This document shows positions 48,459 to 60,499 of a stretch of DNA of 64,000 nt, one piece after another; within the stretch, counting starts at the first letter, position 1; each line of letters starts with the position of its first letter. Origin of the DNA: Kitagawia praeruptora (Eukaryota; Streptophyta; Magnoliopsida; Apiales; Apiaceae); assembly GCA_037693485.1 (NCBI GenBank), contig CM075345.1, positions 84,898,001 through 84,962,000 of the forward strand, written 5' to 3'. The notes beneath the pieces were generated by a model. The model ran no database searches, was not told the DNA's origin, and was given only the letters and a program-made list of their open reading frames with translations. A program made the translations under genes and the position numbers.

Positions 48459-49045
48459 AGGAATATTTAATGAATATTATTTTAATATTCATTTAGAATG
48501 TCATTTATTTAATGAGTATTATTTTGAATATTCATTAGAGTTATTTGGTTGACGAATATCATTCCCAAATATTCATTTGGCTTACTTATTATTATTTGGA
48601 ATATTCATTTGATCTTTGTTTATTTAATGAATATTACTTTCGAATATTCATTTAAGGTTTGATTTACTTAATGAATATTATTTTAAAATATTCATTGGAA
48701 GTTCTATTTACTCAATGAATATTACTTCGAATATTCCTTTAAAGTTTTGATTACTAAATGAATATTATTTTGGATATTCATTTAGAATATTATTTGTTAA
48801 ATGAATATTATTTTGGATATTCATTTAGAATATTATTTGTTTAATGAATATTATTTGGATATTCATTTGGAATATTATTTGTTAAATGAATATTATTTTC
48901 AAATATTCATTTAAGGTTTGATTTATTCAGTAAATATTATTTTAAATATTTATTTAAGTTTGTTTATGTAATGAATATTATTTTAAATATTCATTTAAGA
49001 AGAGATTTATTTAATAAATAATTATATATATTCATTCGAGGATTA
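48459..49045 (+). repeat. AT-rich palindromic array, G4 5' LTR
   Basis: About twelve units of AATGAATATTATTTT...ATATTCATTTA, 40-60 bp apart, each an imperfect inverted repeat. Some adjacent units are almost identical (around 48758-48900), which indicates local duplication. Confidence 0.88.
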
Positions 49046-49621
49046 CTTACGAGCAATATTATGATTTAATAATATTCCGTAATTATTATTGACTTAATAA
49101 ATATTCTTGGAATATTTAATTATATTCTTTTGAATTCTTTTTGTAATGATTTATATTATTCAAAGGTTATCCTTCACCTTCAGATATTATGTAAAATTAT
49201 TTCGAAGTCTTTTATGATTATTTTATCAAGGGGAGGTTCCCAAAACTCTATTTTCATTTAAATCTGTCTTATAAGAAGATTTAAATACTCGCTCAAACCT
49301 CCAAAAACATATAAGGGAACCTCACTTGAGAGATGCTATCTATTGGACTGCCCGGTCCTATACTTGCTAAAACTATCTTGTCACTCACATCTTGATTCTT
49401 TCAACCATCGATATGAGTCTTTTGGTTACCTCCTCAACGCTCGAGGGGTATGATTGATGTAACAAGTTTATATCCATTAACAAGCATCAGCTTGGGAAAT
49501 ATTGGTAAATTTTCCTTTCCAATTAGATACGACTACTTTGTGGAGTCCTATCAACAAGTGTTACACTTGGGGAAAAAGGGGAACGAACTTTACGTTTCAG
49601 AGTCATGGATGATATTCGAAC

Positions 49622-49811
49622 TAGGAGACGCGTAAGTGGCCGAGTGGCGCCGGTCCAGCAATAGCTCAACCGTTGGCTGAGGAGTTCCAGAGGGCGGTAG
49701 ATAAGTAAATCCGTCGGAGCTACCTTCTACATGTAGAGAACGACTGATGAGATGCATGACATACGACTGATCATCGTAAACGTCAGGGCATCTGGCGCGG
49801 CAATGCTCCCG
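49622..49811 (+). other. GC-rich conserved block, G4 5' LTR
   Basis: It matches 20332-20509 in G2 closely, although the arrays around it have diverged. It contains GTGGCCGAGTGG (like a tRNA A box), the palindrome TCTACATGTAGA, CTGATGAG and the stem CGTCAG/CTGGCG. It could be a structured RNA or regulatory segment; nothing proves either. Confidence 0.55.
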
Positions 49812-50550
49812 TATTAGTTCATCTTCTAAAAGTGAGAAATTTCTACAACACTGTTGGTGTTGGCAAGGTGAAAAAGTGTTGTAACCGGAATTGCAATATT
49901 TTCCTGCAAGTTCCTCTTTTACGATAATTGAGAATATCTTGCTTATCTTTTGCATAGCAGATATTTATTCAAAATAAATATATTTTTGAGTTACCTTGTA
50001 ACTTCATCTCATACCTTATATTGGTACTACATCGTTAATGCATGGCATATGGTTTCAAAGATATTTTGGACTGTCATATATTATCACTGTTCAATTATAT
50101 TTCTGGTGGGCTATTGCTCACCCTTGCTTTATTTATTTATATCACAACAACAGCTAGATCAGATGGCCGCGCAAGGCGCACGCAGCGTAAGCAGGTGTCA
50201 ACCGTCAGAGGTTTACCGCTAAGGTCTTGGCTACCTTTGTTGAGGATGCAACTACTGGTAGGCTAGTTGTTAGCAATTGAGCCTCAAATGTACTTATATT
50301 ATGGTATCTATTAATGGATGGCAAAGAGTATGTAATTGTACAATACCAATTCTTTGGGTTGTAAGAACTCAAACTTGTGATTAATAATATTGTTGGTTAC
50401 TCTGATTTCATCTCTGGGACTATAACGGGTGTGTTTTATGTTGTTGTTTTGTGTCACAAGGTTGTAATTTAAATTATGTTGGTTTTGTGGTTGGATATTG
50501 AGACCGTAACGACCAGATCCCTGACCCTGGATCTGGGGGTGTTACAGAAA

Positions 50551-50562
50551 TGGTATCAGAGA
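50551..50562 (+). other. G4 primer binding site
   Basis: TGGTATCAGAGA lies four bases after the LTR. It matches the tRNA-iMet PBS for 11 of 12 bases and continues GAGC. Confidence 0.8.
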
Positions 50563-50738
50563 GAGCGTTATAAATCCCAGAGATGACGTGACGTTAAAAC
50601 AATAAATTCATTAAAATAATAAGAACTCTTGCCAAGTTCATAGTCAGACTACATAATGTAGTATTGACACATAAAACCATTATGGGAACTCTAAAGTATC
50701 ATGATAGTAACTTAGCTCGTTCTTGTATCGACTAGTAA

Positions 50739-50937
50739 GGCGACAGACCTTGGGGATTACGAGCAGTATCATAATGATGCTTGTTTTGATGTTGAAGATC
50801 GGATGGTGGATTCGATAGAGTACCCTACTGAGGACCCGGAAGAGGTTCCAGCAGAGAGGGAGAATCCTGTTAGAGAGAGGGAAGTTCACCTTGAGGAGAT
50901 GAGGGCTGCAGCCAGAGAGACTGTAAAAATCTAGATA
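50739..50937 (+). pseudogene. G4 remnant of a pre-gag ORF
   Basis: A 65-codon open stretch (ATDLGDYEQYHNDACFDVED..., ending EEMRAAARETVKI-stop) lies about 190 bp after the LTR, where G3 has its 311-codon ORF. The composition is similar (acidic, then Arg/Glu-rich helical), but sequence identity to G3 is low by eye, so homology is only suggested. Confidence 0.35.
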
Positions 50938-51854
50938 TAGTGCTCAGAGAAGTGAGCTTAAAGAATTGAGATATTATTAAGAGAATTAAAGAGGCATATT
51001 GGATTCATAGCCGGACTACCGAATGAAGTGCCAGCAAGTAAGATGGATTTGAGGAATTACTCAAGATCTTATGTAAGGATAGATAGGAATCCTTGGAGAC
51101 TTTCAGATTAATGAGAAAGGAATTAGAATGATGCATGATTATCAAAGACATTGATATAGGACGGGGAGCAGAGTCCCTAGGAACAGTTAAGACATAGGTG
51201 GCAAAGTGCCATATCTTCAGATAAATGAATTGGTGTGAATCTTATTAATGATAATTCGCCGTGAGAAGACAGATTTCATAGGTTTTAAATTATGAAACCA
51301 AATTGAGATTGTTAAGGTGATTTTATTCAGGGAAATGCCCATCTTATAAATGGATCAACTTAGAAAGAAAAGACATTGGGAAGTGATGGCCTGAACGGAT
51401 AAAGTATATAAGGAAATAGTAAGCGAGACAATGATCTCAGAACCTACAAGAGGAGAAGACCAGTGAGTCTGTGATAAATTAGTAATAAGGCTATCATCAG
51501 GAACCAATTATAAGTTCAGTTCAATTCAGTGAAATGATGAACCAGAAACATTAGATGCATGTGATTCAGAAGAATATTAAATTCCTTCTTTTCCTTGAAT
51601 GGATTATGGTAGTTACCTTAAGTTTATGCTGACACTGAATCATAAATGGATTAGGCAAGGCGATCAATGGTTGAGATGTAATTGAGAATGTTTTTAGATG
51701 CAACCTGAAAGAACAGGTGTAGGACATGTTCTCGAAATAAGAGTTTTGGCAAAATGAAGTCCAGCAATAGGACACATGATCAATAAGAGTACTGTTGGTC
51801 GGCCCTACCAAGTTAAAGACAGTTTCAAATGGAGATTGGCCAACCACACTGGCA

Positions 51855-52150
51855 AAGGTGAGAAATTTCATAAAATTCACAAGGTATTACCAAAGATTTG
51901 CTCAGGACTTTACAGAAAGTGTAGTCCCGTAACCCGACTTATTATAAGAATAAAAGTTTGAATGGACAAGATAAACGTGAGAAGATCTTCCTGGAGCTAA
52001 AGGAAAAGTTGGTGATGACCAGGGTTGGCGTTGCCTAATGGAAGAAGGAATCTTTGGGAGATATTATGATGCAACTCATACAGGTATAGGTCTGCGCTTA
52101 TGCAGCACGACAGCGTAATTTCGAATACATTTAGACAGCGCAGTTCATCG
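51855..52150 (+). pseudogene. G4 decayed reverse transcriptase / RNase H segment
   Basis: One frame reads YYQRFAQDFTESVVP near 51885, equivalent to the YYRRF(V/I)..FS..A.P motif at the end of gypsy RT. It is followed, after stops and frame changes, by a LELKEKLV segment and by AYAARQRNFE near 52100, like the AYASRQLKxHE motif of gypsy RNase H. It is clearly non-functional. Confidence 0.65.
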
Positions 52151-53924
52151 GATTCGGATGGCCTTGGTAGTGCCAATGTTGAGGAACGACTAACCCCGAC
52201 GGTAGTGTTCCTTCTGAGACTAGTTGTTAAGAAGACTGGTATTTGGTAGCATCAACTAATAGGACGAATATGTATCGGGAAGATGTGGCATGTTACTAGT
52301 GGGTGAATAGATTAACTGAAATTTTCCCAAATTCTGGAAAGGAATTCAACGAATTTTGGCAAACCTTGTCTTTCTGATTATCAAAAGACGTCATTTAAGA
52401 GAGTGGAAACTGGAGCGAACCCTGTGGATTGGGTAAAGTAGCCGCTATGCAGGCTGGTAGACAGACCCCGATTATTATGACTGATTATAGGGATAAAATT
52501 ATGTAGTGGAGATTTGAAGGAAATAAGGGAAATGTAATTAAGAAACAAGCCGGACTAAGAAAGTTCGGGATTGACTTAAATGAAAAGGTTGTTGTGCCAG
52601 AAATGTTAAGCTTTGGTGGCACGTGAAATTGATAAGAATAACTAGAAGAATAAAAGAAAAGTAAAGGTGACCGGAGATGGCACCGAGAAGTCGATTGAGA
52701 CTTATAAGGAGTGAAGTTTTGAACAGATCAAAAGGTATCAAAGTAGAAGGCACTATGCCAGCAATTGCTAGAAAAGTAATGCTATTAGCCGACCCCTAAA
52801 CTCACATATTTTAGCATGGCCAGTTGGGGCCAAGTCACTAAAGATTATCGAGTGACTGAACCAGCAAGGTAAGGGCAAAGCGGGGTGCTTCTAACAAAGT
52901 GCCAACCGCAAGAACTTTTGATGAAGAATGAATTGAGATACATGATGATGGATTTTATAAAAACCATGGATGTGTTGGGAATGAGGATGGTGACCAGTAA
53001 AAGTTACGAAGATTGCCAAAGTCAGTGCAGTATGATGCATAAATGTTATCTGAAGCTTAGTGTCCTCAAAAAGAGCATTAGGCGTTAAGAGATTCACGTT
53101 GAACACGACCAATATCCTCCAGGACATCCTTTCTACCATTACCAAGTTCTGTATGAAAGAGTAGATAGACATATGTTGTCTTTTGGAAGGTCATATAGAC
53201 CGACATTCATTTGAAAGAAAGGTTAACATGAGCTACCTATAGATTATTAATATGAGAATGATTGAAAACAGACCCTTATTAAGGGTACATGATTTGATTA
53301 CCAATTTCAGGGTAATGTAAGTATTCTTTGAAAATAGAATTGAGGGTAGAGCATCCGTAAATTAAGACGAACCCTGGGGATGCACAAAGGATAGCATCAC
53401 CCCTAATAAAGACATTTTGAATTCAGACGATATAAGTTGAATCGACCAAAGTATCAATAACCTGTAAGGATTTGTGGAAAGGAGTCTCCAAAAGTACATA
53501 GACAGAATTGTTATCGAATTGATTAATGATGTTTGATATACCCTGTAACCAGGAGATACAGGAGGAATGATGAGGATGGCCTAAGAAACCTTACAAGGGA
53601 AGAGGTAATATTCTGAACTTCAAAAGGGAAGTTTGGTAAGGAATGTATGACATAGTAACCATAAGGCCAGAGGAAGCATGTGTGAAACCATGTAAAAGTA
53701 TGGATTGAACCAATAAGGTTGAGATTATCCTAAAAACAAGGAGGGAGTTAAGTAAGGAAATATCTTAGGTATGATTTGGAGTACCTGTAGTCAAGATCGT
53801 ACTAGAAAGGTGGAAGCAATGACTTTTGGAAAAGACTGATAGATGCTTTCTCTCATTCAGCAGAATTTAAGGGAGAATGCTTCCACCCTGAGTTGGAATA
53901 GATCTAGAAAACATTGATCCCAAG

Positions 53925-53985
53925 AAATTATTATAATCAGGAAAGGCCAACGAGGTGGCCGACACTTTAAGTATGGGGGAGTAAG
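53925..53985 (+). pseudogene. G4 trace of the RNase H-integrase junction motif
   Basis: The frame reads SGKANEVADTLSMG, close to the GKANVVADALSRK motif that lies just before the integrase zinc finger in plant Ty3/gypsy pol. It confirms that this stretch descends from pol. Confidence 0.65.
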
Positions 53986-55659
53986 TATAAATGCTCAGAC
54001 CAAAGAAATAGAATGATAATGTAAGGACCTTGATGGTCATAATGTGGTAGAGAAAGTTACATTCCGTCTAATGATTTTGCCAGGATCAACTATAAGAATA
54101 GTTTAAGTAAAGATTCGATTCTTGATGTTGCCAGTAGCACATTACCGACATTAGGAGGCTCTACGACAGACCAGACCAAATTCCCCAAGAGACTCGCCTT
54201 TTCTTTGGAAAGAGAGAGGGGAGGATAATTAACAATGAATTGGTAGTAAATGACCAGAAATAGAAAGGGTACAAATAATGATAAGCCAAATGGCACGATG
54301 ATGAATGACAAGCAAGTTTATATTGGTGTATTTCTGTGCAAACAAGATAGAGAATTATGAGGTTGGCAAGCGATTAAGCAAACGGCTAAGCTTTTAGTCT
54401 TCTACCGGAGATATATGATTAATAACCTCACCAGCCTGTTCCAGCTGCGATGCTGGAAGCTTTCCTGCAATTTTATCTGCTTCATGTAATATCTATGTCA
54501 AGTTCAGGAAGCGTTCATTATGGATAGGAAATAGTGATTATTTTGTTTTCCTAGAGGATCTTGAATTGACAATTAGGATGCTTAGTTATTAAAGCACTCC
54601 GTAAACGATAAACGATGGTGATCCTTCTGAGAAATTGGGTGGTAACGACTGTGGAAATGTCGAATTGAATCTAAGTTAGAGAAATCGTCCAGGTCAATTT
54701 CGGATGGTTTAATTTTGGAGACGAAGGGATATTTGTAATAAATGATCCGGCTATGATGTTTCATAGAATGATAATAGTAGAAATGAAGACAAGTGATTGA
54801 TAGAGATCGAAATAGAATTGAAAATCAATAAAAGAGTCAGATAGGCGGACTCATGAGAAGCTCCAGTAATGAAGCGAGAAAAGTATGGAATTGACAGGGC
54901 AAGGGTATTGGCCAAAACAGAAAGTTGGGATTATGAGCATAAATAACATACAAATTGACTCCTTAGTAAGTTTGGAAAATTCGAGGAAATATGAAATAGA
55001 TTGATTGAGTAATAAAGAGACTGAGGAAATGAGAAAGTGAAAATTTGATGGTTGAACAGAGGAAAATTTGACCCCAAACGTGAAACACGTATTAAGTAAG
55101 AGTGATGAGTGTCTCAACCCTCAGAAGACGGTGGGGTTAAATAATAGAAGTAAATGAGAATTAGACAATAAGAAGGATGTGATTGATAAAGAAAAGAATG
55201 GGAAATAATTATGGAATGTGAAGCAAGAAATGTTATGAATGGATTGATGAATGGGTTTTTCCTAACGAGCACTCGGAATGACAACCTGATAGTGTTAGAA
55301 TTATGAGTATGAAAGAGCCAGTGTCGGGGCGTGAAATGTGAGTAATAATAATGTCAAGCGGGAAATCCAAGATTTAACCTGAGAGGTTGAAGGATTTTCC
55401 AAAAAGTAAGTGGTGCTAATATCAAGCAAGAGTATAGGTCCATAGAATGATGGACAGAATAGCAGGGACATGTGATATGTGAGATTACGAAAAAGTGGAA
55501 TTTGATACGAATATGATTATTTCTCTTCTCTAATAAACCTCTATAGTTCAGAGGTAAATTCTAAGTATGATATTTTGACAATCATGAAAACTTTCATATA
55601 TGATTCTTTAAAATTCGTTCTTTTCTTCTCCCTTATTTATCTTCTTCTAAATTGAGAAG

Positions 55660-55850
55660 AACAACCCTTTAAGGAGGGGAGGTAATATTACGTGACTCTC
55701 TGTCTGTGTGATAGGAGTCTAAGTGGAATGCCATTAATTGTTTAATTGCTTGTCAAGTACTAAAGGCTGGCCCCCTTTTGTACTAACTATGCAATATAAC
55801 AAATGTTCATTGATCACAGTGATCTCTCGATAATTTTTTTTTTCTTTCCA
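55660..55850 (+). other. Conserved non-coding module, G4 copy
   Basis: It contains AGAACAACCC, TCTAAGTGGAATGCCATTAA, GTACTAAAGGCTGGCCCCCT, ACAAATG and GATCACAGTGATCTCTCG, in the same order as in G1 and G2 but more diverged. It lies about 355 bp upstream of the 3' LTR. Confidence 0.6.
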
Positions 55851-56191
55851 CCTAAATATATATACATCGAGATTGCGAAGATTAAAGCGATCAGGAAATT
55901 GCAAAAATTACGAGTGAGGTTATCTCCGGAATTCGTAGCGCCTTAGTGATACCGAAGTCACTGCACGTACCAATAAGGTTAATAGTATAAGAACGGACAA
56001 GAGCGTATACCGGATGATGTGTTATGCGAAAGTATCAAAGAATTGGTAGAACGGATAAAGGGTGTGTTGTAACACCAGTATGATGTGCTTTAGAAAGATT
56101 GGAATGTGTAAGGATCGACCAGAGAATTGGAAAGCGAAATAACCAACAAGTACCCAATTGTCTTCTACTTGATTCCGGGACGGAATCCTTT

Positions 56192-56205
56192 TAAGGAGGG
56201 GAACT
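56192..56205 (+). other. G4 polypurine tract
   Basis: TAAGGAGGGGAACT abuts the 3' LTR start. The upstream GATTCCGGGACGGAATCC (56171-56188) is identical to the copy before the G3 PPT. The last five bases equal the element's own TSD sequence. Confidence 0.8.
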
Positions 56206-59146
56206 TGTAAGAACCCAGATTTTTGGGTAGAATTAAAACTTTTTATGATTTAATAATATGGGAATGAATAGTGGTTATGACTGCGATGTAACGACTGTCT
56301 ATTTAATGAATGGAATGGATTTGGATTCAATTATTATATGTCATGCAGAATACCTTTGGTTGACAACATAGATAAGAATGATCTATCTCCTAAGAATATG
56401 AGAAGATTACTCCAAGTAAGATTATTCTTGTGTCATCCAAATCAATATCTATTATAAGCCCAGCGGTTCCGTAAAAAGGTTAAGGAACACTCGAGGGTGA
56501 ACCAGGTTCATTTTCCTAATTATAGGAATTAAATAAAAATAAGTGATGAATAGTGATTTTGGTGGAATTTGGAATATTATTATAATAATGTTATACCCGG
56601 TATTCGGAACGGATTTCTGAGTTCGTATTAGTGATCCAGGAGGAAAATAAGTGTATGTAAAAGCTGTCGGATTCAGAAAAAGAGCACTTTTATTTTCTCC
56701 GAGATTTCCCTAGACACTGCAAGACTTAAGGATTTATAAAAGGGAATTAAGGAATTTAAATTCGAGAAGTATTAAGAAAGATGAAGAATAGTATTAGAAT
56801 TATTAAGAAGGTTTTCGGTAAAACCCTAACTAGAAACGAATGAGTTATTCCCTCGAACGATCAACGAATTAAGCAATAAACGGACAAAGAAACAAGCAGG
56901 GAAGCTAGATTCATGCATGTGCTACTAAGTAAAATATCTAGTAACTATCTAGTTACAAAAGTAACTAGAATCAAGTGAAGTAACCATGTACTTAGAAAGC
57001 AAACTACTTGGTTAGCCTTAGCACCACCCATTGATCAACACTTGTCTTGCAAATTGCATCATCTAGTGCATCATCCCTTTAATAATTCAACCAAGATGAG
57101 ATAATATCTTAGGCTCATCCACTTTATGCATTATTCAAGAAACCAACACAAAAAAATATCAAGAACTCCACATTATACCCCATTCGACTTCCCTTGAAAT
57201 TCAAGAAAAAAAATCCACCTTCCAACCATTGTTTGATCTTGAAACTTTTATGGTAGATCTTATAATTCAAGAAAATGATACCCTAGAAATCTTAGCCTCA
57301 AACACCACTTTTTCCATTTTCAAATAAATCCTTGAAGATGAGGGTGAATAGTGATTTTCAAGAACAAACTCTTGGATCTTGATTTCTTGGATGATCTAAG
57401 CTTGGTTAAGGATGTACAAGGACTATACAAGGCTTAGCAAGGTCTTTACCCACTCCATGGAAGGTATAACTTTTCAAAACCCTAGCCCTTACTTTAAGAA
57501 TATGTTTGTTCTTGATGGATTTAAGTAGTTATGGTGTTAACATGGTTATAAGCATGTTTATGATTTGGTTTTGGTAAATGTTAAAAAATCGTTTAGATGA
57601 ACGGAAAGGCATTGCTTGGCCTCAGTTCATGGGTATATATATCATGTATATGTTGTTTGGATTGGATACCATGATTATTGGAAGGTTTGGAATTTAGAAA
57701 GATTCGATTTATAGCCGTCGTAATGCCCGATTTTCGTTAACCTTAAGAACACGAGTTTGACAGTAGGTATAAGTCACTGATTAGCTTCGATTTCTTCCAT
57801 GATAAGCTATATTATGTTATAAGCTTCGTTTTGATATAAAGATCGTATGAAATGGACTTACGGTTTAGGAGTTATGATTAAATTCGTAAAAGAGGTTCGA
57901 AACCGTAATCGAAAGTTCGTAACTGAAATTGGAATCCCTTAACATGACTAAGTCAGTGACGAATCATGGTAATTAAATATTAGAGGTCATAAGGAAGGAG
58001 TGAGAGAAAACCACAAGTAAAATGGATCGTTTTCCGATTTTATAAAAATGTTCGAATCGAGGATAAGTGCGAAGAAACCACTTTTCGGAGGTAACATTAT
58101 TCATTAAAACCTCCTGCCCTGTTTTGGCAAAATTCCGAAAAATTAATCTTCTGATCTAAGTCCAATTTTGAGTTAGCTACCTTCTAGACATTCTCTAGAT
58201 CATGTACGCGAAAACGGTGCGTCATTTGAGTTAACGGTTACCGAGTTATGAACGTTTTAGTGAAAGAGGTGTGAATAGTAAAGATCCGTAGTAGACCGAA
58301 CTTCAAAAATACATTTCACCTATCTAGACCCGTGGCTTCGAATTGGAAATTTTATGATAAATATTACAAATACCAAAGATGATTTTATAAGTGGTTTCGT
58401 AATTAAATACGTTTCCAGTGATTTATTAAAAGTGTTGAAGTACGAGTCTCGAAATAGTGATTCTCAGAAAAGTCAACCCTAGGGGTACTACTTTGGCCAC
58501 CCTTTTTGGGCTAAGTTAAAAAGGGAATTTCGAGTCGACTAAAACACGAAACTTGTTAAGAATTATCAAGACCACATATTGGTGCAAAGAACGAGGTTAT
58601 AATTGATTAAGTAAGATATACGAAAAATCCGACATTAAGGATAGGTTCGAGGTGTGTTTGGACTAAGCTTACATGACTTAAGTTAAGTTATACTTAACCT
58701 TCGAAATGTTAAGTGATTGACCTCGGTTGTTGTGACTATTTATAGATCACTGGATTGACACGAGACACACTACCCCTACAGGATTACCAGGCAAGTTTCC
58801 AATACTTGGAACTGTTGTTGTGATAATATATATGATGATTGTTTTATACATATGCCATAGAATGCATGCCTACTTTCAAGTTAATATTGAATTACTTGTT
58901 CCCCGAATTGATATCGGCTTATAGACTATATATGAAATATCAGTTATAAGCCGGATTGTTTGGTTAAGACCCTTAGAAAAGGGCGTATGATATTCATACT
59001 TCAAATATAGACCGGGAGTCGATATTTTGTAATATATAAATAGTCGTGGAAACCCGGAGGGATCCCAGCGACAAATTTATTACTTCGAGGATTTTTATTC
59101 GATTACGAATCCTTCGAGGAACGTTATTTGAGTATTACCTCAGTGA

Positions 59147-59733
59147 AGGAATATTTAATGAATATTATTTTAATATTCATTTAGAATGTCATTTATTTAA
59201 TGAGTATTATTTTGAATATTCATTAGAGTTATTTGGTTGACGAATATCATTCCCAAATATTCATTTGGCTTACTTATTATTATTTGGAATATTCATTTGA
59301 TCTTTGTTTATTTAATGAATATTACTTTCGAATATTCATTTAAGGTTTGATTTACTTAATGAATATTATTTTAAAATATTCATTGGAAGTTCTATTTACT
59401 CAATGAATATTACTTCGAATATTCCTTTAAAGTTTTGATTACTAAATGAATATTATTTTGGATATTCATTTAGAATATTATTTGTTAAATGAATATTATT
59501 TTGGATATTCATTTAGAATATTATTTGTTTAATGAATATTATTTGGATATTCATTTGGAATATTATTTGTTAAATGAATATTATTTTCAAATATTCATTT
59601 AAGGTTTGATTTATTCAGTAAATATTATTTTAAATATTTATTTAAGTTTGTTTATGTAATGAATATTATTTTAAATATTCATTTAAGAAGAGATTTATTT
59701 AATAAATAATTATATATATTCATTCGAGGATTA
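59147..59733 (+). repeat. AT-rich palindromic array, G4 3' LTR
   Basis: Copy of the 48459-49045 array; no differences seen by eye. Confidence 0.88.
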
Positions 59734-60309
59734 CTTACGAGCAATATTATGATTTAATAATATTCCGTAATTATTATTGACTTAATAAATATTCTTGGAA
59801 TATTTAATTATATTCTTTTGAATTCTTTTTGTAATGATTTATATTATTCAAAGGTTATCCTTCACCTTCAGATATTATGTAAAATTATTTCGAAGTCTTT
59901 TATGATTATTTTATCAAGGGGAGGTTCCCAAAACTCTATTTTCATTTAAATCTGTCTTATAAGAAGATTTAAATACTCGCTCAAACCTCCAAAAACATAT
60001 AAGGGAACCTCACTTGAGAGATGCTATCTATTGGACTGCCCGGTCCTATACTTGCTAAAACTATCTTGTCACTCACATCTTGATTCTTTCAACCATCGAT
60101 ATGAGTCTTTTGGTTACCTCCTCAACGCTCGAGGGGTATGATTGATGTAACAAGTTTATATCCATTAACAAGCATCAGCTTGGGAAATATTGGTAAATTT
60201 TCCTTTCCAATTAGATACGACTACTTTGTGGAGTCCTATCAACAAGTGTTACACTTGGGGAAAAAGGGGAACGAACTTTACGTTTCAGAGTCATGGATGA
60301 TATTCGAAC

Positions 60310-60499
60310 TAGGAGACGCGTAAGTGGCCGAGTGGCGCCGGTCCAGCAATAGCTCAACCGTTGGCTGAGGAGTTCCAGAGGGCGGTAGATAAGTAAATCC
60401 GTCGGAGCTACCTTCTACATGTAGAGAACGACTGATGAGATGCATGACATACGACTGATCATCGTAAACGTCAGGGCATCTGGCGCGGCAATGCTCCCG
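60310..60499 (+). other. GC-rich conserved block, G4 3' LTR
   Basis: Copy of 49622-49811; no differences seen by eye. Confidence 0.6.

Larger units (their letters stand above)
45518..50546 (+). repeat. G4 5' LTR (5,029 bp)
   Basis: It begins TGTAAGAACCC and ends GGGTGTTACA. Order of parts: an AT-rich region, AATGCCCGATTTTCGTT near 47035, an AT-rich palindromic array (48459-49045), a GC-rich block (49622-49811) and a closing unique part. Short ORFs at 48358, 49450, 49590 (minus) and 49950 recur unchanged in the 3' LTR and match no protein I know. I do not regard them as genes. Confidence 0.92.
50547..56205 (+). other. G4 internal region with decayed pol
   Basis: There are no long ORFs in 5.66 kb. 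Order of recognisable traces: pre-gag ORF remnant (50739-50937), RT-end remnant (51855-52150), a GKANEVAD trace (near 53940), a segment shared with G3 (54298-54360), the conserved module (55660-55850) and the PPT. The order matches an autonomous gypsy genome, so this is a decayed pol and not unrelated filler. Confidence 0.75.

Noticed and set aside
49630..49650. tRNA-like A box (GTGGCCGAGTGG) in the GC-rich LTR block
   Set aside because: No B box at a suitable distance and no cloverleaf can be formed, so it is not called as a tRNA or Pol III promoter.
49735..49811. Hammerhead-ribozyme-like words in the LTR (CTGATGAG, then GTAAAC and a stem CGTCAG/CTGGCG)
   Set aside because: The GAAA core is interrupted (GTAAA), no suitable UH cleavage site follows the third stem, and the sequences flanking CTGATGAG do not pair as stem I. 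It is a resemblance only.
48358..50266. ORFs of 60-120 codons repeated exactly in both G4 LTRs (also 59046-60954)
   Set aside because: Their duplication only reflects LTR identity. They have no recognisable domain, and the frames are not kept in the diverged G2 LTR.
51776..51961. Short ORFs in the G4 interior as genes
   Set aside because: They are frames through decayed RT and RNase H. The recognisable residues are in fragments interrupted by stops.
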